From Leucosporidium creatinivorum (taxonomy: Eukaryota; Basidiomycota; Microbotryomycetes; Leucosporidiales; Leucosporidiaceae), in contig BCKL01000016.1 in the NCBI GenBank assembly GCA_001600635.1, positions 424,449-488,448 of the forward strand: a stretch of 64,000 nt of DNA. The letters are read 5' to 3'. The position numbers and the translations under genes are program-made. Positions 57,348 through 64,000 of the stretch are shown here, piece after piece (the first letter of the stretch is position 1; each line of letters begins with the position of its first letter). The notes under the pieces were generated by a model, which worked only from the letters and a program-made list of their open reading frames with translations, searched no databases and had not been told where the DNA came from.

Positions 57348-57934
57348 AGTGGGATAGAGAGTAGAGGGATGCTTAGATGTAACATAGCTATTCCACCACT
57401 TCTTTCTCCGTCTACAGGGGAGGACAAGAGCTTCGGCCTGCGATCAGCCTCCGAGCCGCCATAGGGACCTCGTACTCGTGGGGGATTCTCCAGGCGAGTT
57501 TGCCATGCTTCTCCAACCAGAAACCTCTCAACTAGACCTCCTTGTCCTCCTCTACGTCTCTCTTGTTTGCTTTACCTCTCACACCGAGTCCTCAGCACTC
57601 ATTCCCTCGGCTTTCCCTCCGCTCCGAACCCTTTCGCCGACCCTCATCTGCGAGATGTGCCATTCGGAAGATAACATAATCGCGTACTACCGAGCTGTCA
57701 AGCTGTGAGCCGTAAGTCGCAGGACACATCGGCGCCCGAGCAAGAGTGCCCCAGCATCGCCGAGAAGCGCTTTAGACCGCACGAACCGATCCAGAGGAGC
57801 CGAGCAGCAGCAGAATCGCTATAAAGCCTGCTATGCTGCGCAACTCTAGTAACCTGCACCTTTCTGCACCCCTCTCGCTGGCGTCTCCTCACGAGACGCG
57901 TCCTCGCCTCTTGCTCTCCGCTCACTCGCTCGCT
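57348..57934. other. Intergenic holding the MCT fragment
   Basis: Apart from the duplicated fragment, no gene is seen. It contains the upstream region of the ALKBH7-like gene, including an in-frame ATG at 57833. Confidence 0.5.
57463..57640 (+). repeat. Direct duplicate of an exon/intron piece of the MCT-type gene
   Basis: This roughly 170-base stretch repeats 55467-55640, from AGGGACCTCGTACTCGTGGG through the GC-donor and most of the intron, with a handful of substitutions. It lies about 115 bases past the MCT-type stop and is outside any supported gene. It is a partial-gene duplication rather than an exon of the transporter. Confidence 0.85.
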
Positions 57935-58915
57935 ATGCTCAGATCACGGCTGCCAACACTCGCGAGAAACTACACGACACTCAGCACAGCTCCGCATCCC
58001 GCTCTGCACATCCTACCAGCTTTCCTCGCCCCCTCAGCTCAGCAGCTCCTCCTCTCCGCCTCTCTCGCTCTTCTCGCCGCCCCCGCCCGTTCAACATCGC
58101 ACGCTCGCAAGCTGGCACGTCAATGGAGGAAAGTAAATCCGAGCTGGTCGCCTGAGCAGGGTTTCATGAGCGCCGAGGCCTACGAATGGCAGGAGGGACA
58201 TTTCGACGGCGTGATTGAGGGCTACAGAGAGATGCTCGTCCGAGCAGGGATGTACGACGGCGCTAATCAGGAGCTATCGGACGTCCTACGAGAGCTCTAC
58301 AGCCTACTACCGCCCCCACAAGATGCGCCTTCGCCGATTCCCTCTCCTCCAGCGACAGCCGCCGACCCTCCCGAGCACCTTCTCATGCACCTCCTTCACC
58401 TTGCACCACACGGAGAAATCCGACCTCACGTCGACAATCAAGAGGCATTCGGCCGGACCATTGTGGGTCTGTCTCTCGGCGGAGAGAGGGTCATGAGGTT
58501 TCGCCGAGCTCAGGTCGAGGGAGAGGCAACGGAAGCGCTGCAAGAGGAACCAGAAGAGTTCGAGGTACTGCTGAGGCCGGGCGATGTCTATGTGCAGAGG
58601 TGAGTCTGACCTTTGCGCGGGAAAGCCTTCGCCGAAGAGGAGAAGCTGACTTGCTCTCTTGTTCGCTTTGCAGCGAGCCGTTACGAACGCATTACACACA
58701 CGAGGTGCTGAAGACATCGCCGTGGGAAGGGCGACAGGTGGGCGGAACCCAGCGCTTGAGCATCATGCTGAGGGTGAGTCGCCTTCACTTTCGGCGCCGA
58801 GAAAAGTCCTGAGGAGGTCGCTGACCTTCTTGTGCTGCAGGACAAGCTGCCATTAGCAGAGAGTACTACCAACGTCGGCTTCGGTATGGGCACTGGTGGA
58901 ATGGGAGCGAGATGA
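57935..58915 (+). CDS. ALKBH7-like mitochondrial 2OG-Fe(II) dioxygenase
   Basis: This is an AlkB-fold protein of the ALKBH7 group, mitochondrial in known members. The ATG at 57935 gives MLRSRLPTLARNYTTLSTAP, a good presequence; an upstream in-frame ATG at 57833 would add 34 residues. The fold shows LHILPAFLAPSAQQLLLSAS, then LHLAPHGEIRPHVDNQEAFG (iron HxD). It continues with RTIVGLSLGGERVMRFRRAQ, the family's IxGLSL-VMR pattern, the distal His in LRTHYTHEVLKTSPWEG and Arg in RLSIMLR. Three exons, ending GTGGMGAR. An Ala/Pro-rich insertion (PPPQDAPSPIPSPPA) lies between the N-terminal helices and the core. Confidence 0.85.
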
Positions 58916-59097
58916 AGCTTATTTCACACAAGCTTGGCGTTCTGCCTTTCGCTCCAGTCGAGCTGCTCGCTGATCTCAAGCGAGCTCTGCTGGAGCTCTC
59001 GACCCCGGAAAGCGTCATAGTATGATCGACTAGTGCACTGCAGCGAATCCCTCGACTTCCTCCCCTGTCCTCGTCACACTCTCCTCCCTTCGGCCTC

Positions 59098-60079
59098 CTA
59101 CTCCCTCCCTAAATCACCACACACGCCCTGCTTCTCATCGCTCGCCCTCGCCTTCGACTCGGCCTGCGCGAGCTTCCTGTGCGCCTCCTCCACCTGCTCC
59201 CTCAACAAGTGTACCTCGGTCCTTCGAATCTTGAGTTCGTCCTGAGCATTTAGCGCCGCTGATCCTCCTCGGCAAAGCTACCACCCAGTCTATTGTGGCG
59301 GGGACGGCCTGCAGGCTGATATCGAAGGCGGCACAGGCGAAGTAGACGAGGAGGATGGGTGTAGCGTACGAAGGCTGAGAGAGAGGGCCGAGCCATCCGG
59401 GTGCGAAGTGTTCGAGGGCGAGAAGCGGCGAGATGAGGAGGAGGTGGTCAATGAAGTAGGGGATGAAGGTCGGGATGGAGGGCAATATATGGACAGTGGA
59501 CGCCTCGTGCATTGTGACGCTCCAAACGAGGGGGGTGAGGACTCCGACAGGGAAGAGGAGGACGCCGAGAATGGCCAGAATGGGAAGGAGGCAAATGGCG
59601 GCGACAGCAAGATACAAAGGAGCGCGGAGAGCCCAGGAAGCGATGAAGACGAAGGCAGATATGATGAACTCGGCGCACTGGACGAAGAAGCGAGGATAGA
59701 GTTCCACAGCAGCTCTCGACACGGCGCTGGGGGGCATGTCGCGCGCCGGGCGCTCGTCGCAGTATATGAAGAATGGCAAATGGGCGAACAAGAGTATAAA
59801 TAACGACATGCCGAGGAGGGGGCCGAAGAAGGTGCTCAGGATGGCCACTTTCGGACCATCCTCGTACTTGGATCGTGTCTCCTTCGGTGGCTCCGGGGCA
59901 AATAAAGCGTCGCAACGCTGGTTGACAGTCTTTGCTTCGGCGAAGGATCCTCGGTAGATGTGCCGTGGTGCGTTCGTGCTGGCAGACGAGGCCCTCGCTC
60001 GGTTCGGCGGGCGCTCGGCGGAGGAAAGGGTGGGGCTATCGCCTGTTGCGAGGGTTGGCCGGCGTTTGATGCGAGCCAT
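59098..60079 (-). CDS. Multipass membrane protein with C-terminal coiled coil, unknown function
   Basis: The start MARIKRRPTLATGDSPTLSS leads into a polar N-terminus, then helices such as FFGPLLGMSLFILLFAHLPF, RFFVQCAEFIISAFVFIASW and LAVAAICLLPILAILGVLLF. It continues through VHILPSIPTFIPYFIDHLLL and ILLVYFACAAFDISL. A 40-nt intron (59242-59281, GTAGCT to CTCAG) is needed to reach a coiled coil, DELKIRRTEVHLLREQVEEA, that matches the coiled coil of the paralogue at 38176-39180. Without it the open frame ends in non-conserved sequence at 59135. No family name could be assigned. The spliced C-terminus ends GVCGDLGRE. Confidence 0.65.
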
Positions 60080-60349
60080 GAGATACGACTAAGACGCGGG
60101 AGCGAGAGCGAAGGAGAAGAATACGCAATGAAGCTTTTCAAGCCCCTCAATCGGCTCCGAGAGCCTCGCCGAAAGATCGCCGAGTGACAGCTCAGGCGCA
60201 TCGACGGTTGATGACGAGGGTAGCTGATACATGGCAACAATGGCACGTAATTATGAGACGATACACTCGAGCGAGTCCTCGGGCGCCTCTTCGGTGGACG
60301 TCTTCCGACTCTAATGACTCGCTCGGTTTCTAAAGGGGAAGGCAGCAAT

Positions 60350-61914
60350 CTAGAGAGCAACGTAGTCGGTCCAAGCGGCCTGGAGGAGCAGCACGAAAGC
60401 TTCTCCCTCAGGCGACTTGTTAACTTCTACCTCCCAGTTGAGAGGATCCTGTGAGGCGAGAGAGAGGTGAGCTCAAGACTCGGCGCGAACAGCTCGGCGG
60501 CTCAAACTCACCACGACGTCCTGCAGCCATCCAGACTTGGTATCGACCTTCGCATTGACAGCAAGGCGAATGGCGGAAGCGACGGCGAGGTTGGTCGAGG
60601 TCTGCGTGAGGCCCAGAGTGGCGAGGCGGAAGGGGGTGGCGGCGAGGAGGGCCGAGGAAGCCGAGTCTGAGAAGGTCGAGGACTTGTCGTAGTAGTTGGG
60701 AAGAAGGTTACCGGATTCCTATAATCACGTAGAGTTGTCAGAGCTGGTAGACAGCAAGGAGAGCCGAACACGGCTCACCAGCCTCGAGAAGGCGGCGACG
60801 AGGATCTCGTTGGTCCAAGAGCGAAGGTCATTGATCTCCGAGGCGAACCCGCTGGCGTAGGGCGAGTTGATCATAGTGGCTGCGACGCGGGTCATCCCAG
60901 CTGCAGCCCAGGCGTTTCCTATGAAAGATAGCTGGTTAGCTCGGCGATCGCTCGGCGCACGAAGAAATGTGCGAGCTCACCAGTTCCCCAGAGACCCGCA
61001 TCTCCCCAGTCGCCCTGGACGATGTGCTTCCAAAGCTTAGTCGATGGATCCTGAAGGTAGTTGCGGTACAGCTTGCATTGAGTGTAGGCTTCCCTGAGGA
61101 CAGTGGTGTCCGAGTTGAAAGCCCCGTACGCAGCGAGGAAAGGCGGGACCATGTCTATTCGAGGGCGAAAGACGGGTCAGCATGCTTCTCAAACGATTCA
61201 CGTCTTCCGAGTCGAGCTCACACATGTAGTCAGCCCTGCAAAAGCAAGCTCGGCGTTAGCGCAGCTCATCGCTCTCCCTTCTTTTTCAGAACTCACCAGA
61301 GTTGAACCGACTCGTCGGCGGGCCTTATGCTAATAGCCCCATCGGATGTGCGAGGAACGGTTTTCAACAGGTAGTCCAGCTCCTGCTTGATGACCTGCTC
61401 GTAGCTTGACTTGGGCTCGGACTTGGCCGCCAGGATCCAGGCTACGCCGAGCGAGGCAGGGTCTCCAGCAGCTCCACCCGAGACCACAGCCATCTGCTGA
61501 GCATTCGAAGGTCGCTTGGCGGCCCATTTGTCGATGATGGCGTTGGTGGATGAGGGGACGAGGGTTGAGGTGAGCCAAGTCGGCGAGAAGACGGAGAGCT
61601 CGGGGTAATCGAGCTCGAGCAAGGCTTGGGTCTCGGTACCGGATACCCAGCTGTACAATTGCGTATAGGAGGAAGACGAGGGAGGTCAGCTTCGCGTCGC
61701 GCCGTGTCCAGAGAGCTTCCTGAAGCTCTTCGGCAGGCCTGCGAGCAGGAGAATGATAAACTCACCTATCGGCGTCATTTGCTGCAAGATTGGCCTTGAC
61801 TAAGGAAAGAGTAGCGGTGGAAAGAGATCCTCGAGGTGTAGAGGTGGGAGCCGCGAGCACAGAGGCCCCAGCAGCGAGGGCGCCGAGAATGAACGAGGGT
61901 GAGGGAGCGAGCAT
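60350..61914 (-). CDS. Secreted six-hairpin (GH88/GH105-like) glycosidase
   Basis: This is the twin of the catalytic part of the gene at 50182-52271, in opposite orientation. It begins with a signal peptide, MLAPSPSFILGALAAGASVL, cleaved probably near VLAAPTS, and then enters the shared region at LVKANLAANDADRSWVSGTE. The remainder, including GGAAGDPASLGVAWILAAKS, MVPPFLAAYGAFNSDTTVLR, GDWGDAGLWGTGNAWAAAGM and NLLPNYYDKSSTFSDSAS, is nearly identical, ending AAWTDYVAL. Intron positions match the twin. Each intron contains one or two CTCGGCG motifs. The product should be soluble and extracellular, probably acting on uronic-acid-containing oligosaccharides (inference from the fold only). Confidence 0.78.
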
Positions 61915-62739
61915 CGTCGCGGGCGAAGCTGGCCGAGAGAAAGCAGCAAGGTGTGGTGGGAGAGAGAAAGAGAGAAGAAAGCAAGACGTCAACAAAGCCT
62001 AAGCTGGCGAGCGGCATCCAAGCGAATGGGGTTAGCGTGCCTCCGTCCCGAGAGGCTGAGAGAGGAAGGAGCCTGTAACCCGTTTGGAGACTGCCACGCC
62101 CTATCGCTTCCGCTGGGTTTAGCTGCCTCGGCGCTCTGGATACCTTGCTACAGCACCCCAAAACCTCGCCCCAAACTGCAGCCGCTGGCGTCGAGCAGCT
62201 CTCGAGAGAACAGGCGAGGAGGCTTGCAGGCGAGAGTAACGTTGAGCGGGGGGCGAAGGCTTGGAAGCAACTAGCTCGAGGCATGGATGTAGGCGAAGCG
62301 GTGGGGCAGCTTCTGGCGTTGAACTGTGAAGCCTGGCTGGAGTGAACGTTGGCGGTCAGTCGGCCGAGGTGAGGGAAGAGCTCCAAGTCCCCTTCCGAGC
62401 CGACTGCTCGATTCGACCGAGGCTGAGACGGGCAAGCGGGAGGGAAGCTGCGACCCAGAGGTCAAACTGCGCGTTCTGTAGACGGCGAAGGTCGCGCTCA
62501 TTCGACAAAGTGCGCTCAGTCAAGCGGAGGCCTGCGAGATCCGAGATCGGCGAAGTCTCTTTCCCTCGCATCTCTTCGCCGAACGTGCTCTGCAGACTGC
62601 TGTCGTGTATATGTACTTGCAAATCAGTCGTTCACAGACGCAAACGCTAATCATAAGGGGAAGGAATCACAACACACAGGTATGCGAGAGCTATGCTAAG
62701 TAATACAACGTCCGAGGCGAAACCGGCCCCGAGTCTTCC
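61915..62739. other. Intergenic, upstream of the secreted glycosidase and 3' of the White-collar-2 gene
   Basis: These 825 bases contain no supported gene. The longest minus-strand frame here (about 200 aa, low complexity) overlaps the glycosidase start and has no family likeness. Confidence 0.45.
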
Positions 62740-64000
62740 TCACTGCATCCACGACGCTGGACCCTCGCTCGTGTCCATAGGTCCTCCTCCAGGGTACGGC
62801 GAGAAGGCGGGAGACCTCGAGTTGTGCCCACTCGAGCCCGAGTTGGACCTGCTGCCCGCGTCGAATCCTCCGGGACCGCCTGCTGCTGCTCCCTCGCTCG
62901 CCTGGCGCTGAGTCTTGGCCCAGCGAAGTCCGCAGGCGTTGCAGAGCGTCTTGACTCCCGTTGGTCCAGCTCGCCATCTGTGGAAGAGAGGAAGAGGAGA
63001 GATTAGCTCGCCGCTGAAAGGAAGGCGAAGCGGGGAGAACTCACTCGGGCGAATCCATCCTTCCGCAGTTCGCGCAACCACGTCCTCGGTTCGACTTGTT
63101 GGAAGCACGAGAACTCGTCTCCGAGGAGGTGCGCTTGGTGAGTCGAGGCTGCGAGCCGGTGAAGCCACGCTTGCGACCCATGGCGAGGACGTGCTCCTTC
63201 TCCTCGCGCAGCTTGCGGTTGGTGTTTTGCACTGCGAGTGATCAGGTGTCAGTTGACAACTTCGGATCCAGCAGAGTCGACAAAGACTCACGCTGATGCA
63301 GCTCAAATTGCCAACTCGTCGGCCTCCTCGACTCGAGCTCGTCAAAGACGTTGTCGTTGACGGTGCTGGGGTGGGGGAGCTGCTTGAAGGTGCTCTGGAA
63401 CGATGCGCTGGACGATGAGTGGCCAGTCGAGGTCGAGTCGGCCGAGGGAGAGCGTCCAGGGTTGTTGAGGGCAGGGTAAGCGGGAGCGAGCGTGGCGAAG
63501 GGGCCGACGTTCTTGCGCTGCTCCGAGTTGACCTCGTTGGTTTGAGCGCTGTAGAAGAGGCGAGTCAGCTCATGCCACCGTTCAGAGAATGGGAAGGCGT
63601 ACATGATGTTGACGTGCTGAGGTCCGCTCGTCGGCTGCATAAGGTCGTCGGGCTCGTCGATGTTGCGAGGGTAGAAGCCTGGTGGGAGAGGCGAGTCAAA
63701 CTCCGCATCTTCGGAGCTTTGTAGGCGGCTCGACTCACGAGTGACGACGTCCGAGTAGCCTCGCTTGCTCCTGATGCGGTAGCGAACCGTCGAGGCCGTG
63801 CCCTGAGCGCACTGAGCGAGAGCTTGCTGGATGGCAGAGACGTGCTCGGGTTGCGCGAGCGTGAGAATCGAGGATCCCACTGCGGAAGGAGCGCCGAGGC
63901 AACGTCAGCGGAGCTCTCGTAGCCTTCAGAGCCGAGGTGCCACTCACTCAGATCCTGCGACGAGAAGCCGAGAACGGTCTGCACGGCAGCGGTCGTCGCA
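62740..64000 (-). CDS. wc-2: White-collar-2-type PAS/GATA transcription factor, C-terminal part (5' end outside window)
   Basis: This is the partner of White-collar-1 in fungal blue-light sensing. On the minus strand a PAS-like part reads VQTVLGFSSQDL, then ILTLAQPEHVSAIQQALAQC and VRYRIRSKRGYSDVVT. It continues PRNIDEPDDLMQPTSGPQHV and PFSERWHELTRLFYS. A linker (ENTNRKL-like NTNRKLREEKEHVLAMGRKR) precedes the single zinc finger CANCGRMDSPEWRAGPTGVK, then TLCNACGLRWAK. The four cysteines and the DSPEWR/TLCNACGLRWAK wording are those of WC-2 GATA fingers. Translation ends at 62740 after a Gly/Ser-rich tail. The 5' exons lie beyond the right edge. Confidence 0.9.

Noticed and set aside
57463-57640. 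The duplicated MCT piece as an introner-like mobile intron
   Set aside because: The repeat includes coding exon sequence and does not end at splice sites, so it is better explained as a partial gene duplication.
61775-62386. A 203-aa minus-strand frame upstream of the secreted glycosidase
   Set aside because: Low-complexity Ser/Leu/Pro sequence in a different frame from the signal-peptide exon it overlaps. No splice-linked continuation.
1-64000. Transposons, virus-like elements and CRISPR-like arrays
   Set aside because: No transposase, reverse transcriptase, integrase, long terminal repeats or regularly spaced repeats were seen. The repeats present derive from host genes, the tRNA locus or simple sequence.

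Overview
The window looks like a nuclear contig from an intron-rich, GC-rich basidiomycete fungus. Genes carry many short introns, mostly 50-75 nt, with GTGAGT-type donors and a GCTGAC branch site. Products are typically fungal: squalene epoxidase, quinate/shikimate catabolic enzymes, a White-collar-2 protein, QCR10, RPB9 and EDC4. The gene structure would suit a Pucciniomycotina yeast or plant-associated relative; that placement is inference. About 27 protein genes, one tRNA-Leu(CAG) gene and several partial gene duplicates can be supported. Exon joins were worked out by hand from reading frame, splice sites and family resemblance.

Left part (1-14.6 kb): the 3' end of a DUF4202 protein; a partial copy of a transporter 3' end; ERG1; then a quinate/shikimate catabolic cluster. 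The cluster has a quinate-type MFS permease (minus), 3-dehydroshikimate dehydratase (plus, divergent from the permease) and two shikimate/quinate dehydrogenase-family genes (minus). An unrecognised, probably mitochondrial gene sits among them. ERG1 lies between inverted copies of the permease 3' end. An ABM-domain gene follows.

Middle (14.6-45 kb): an acidic low-complexity protein, a membrane-anchored GH5 exo-beta-1,3-glucanase, RPB9 cut into eight exons, an FAD monooxygenase, a duplication zone (old transporter fragment, tRNA-Leu and its broken inverted copy), a second MFS gene, a Mis14/Nsl1-like kinetochore protein, a methyltransferase, a TVP38-family protein, an unknown signal-peptide and membrane-anchored protein, an unknown multipass protein, an SDR, an AlkB-type dioxygenase and QCR10.

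Right part (45-64 kb): EDC4; two adjacent glycosidase-like genes that share the same N-terminal membrane anchor but have unrelated catalytic domains (six-hairpin GH88/105-like and GH26-like); an MCT-type MFS gene; an ALKBH7-like gene; a paralogue of the multipass protein at 38-39 kb; a secreted twin of the six-hairpin glycosidase in inverted orientation; and a 5'-truncated White-collar-2 gene.

The most notable signals are the catabolic cluster, the anchor-swapping glycosidases, the gene-derived inverted duplications, very small exons, GC-AG introns, and a recurrent CTCGGCG/CGCCGAG heptamer in introns near branch sites.
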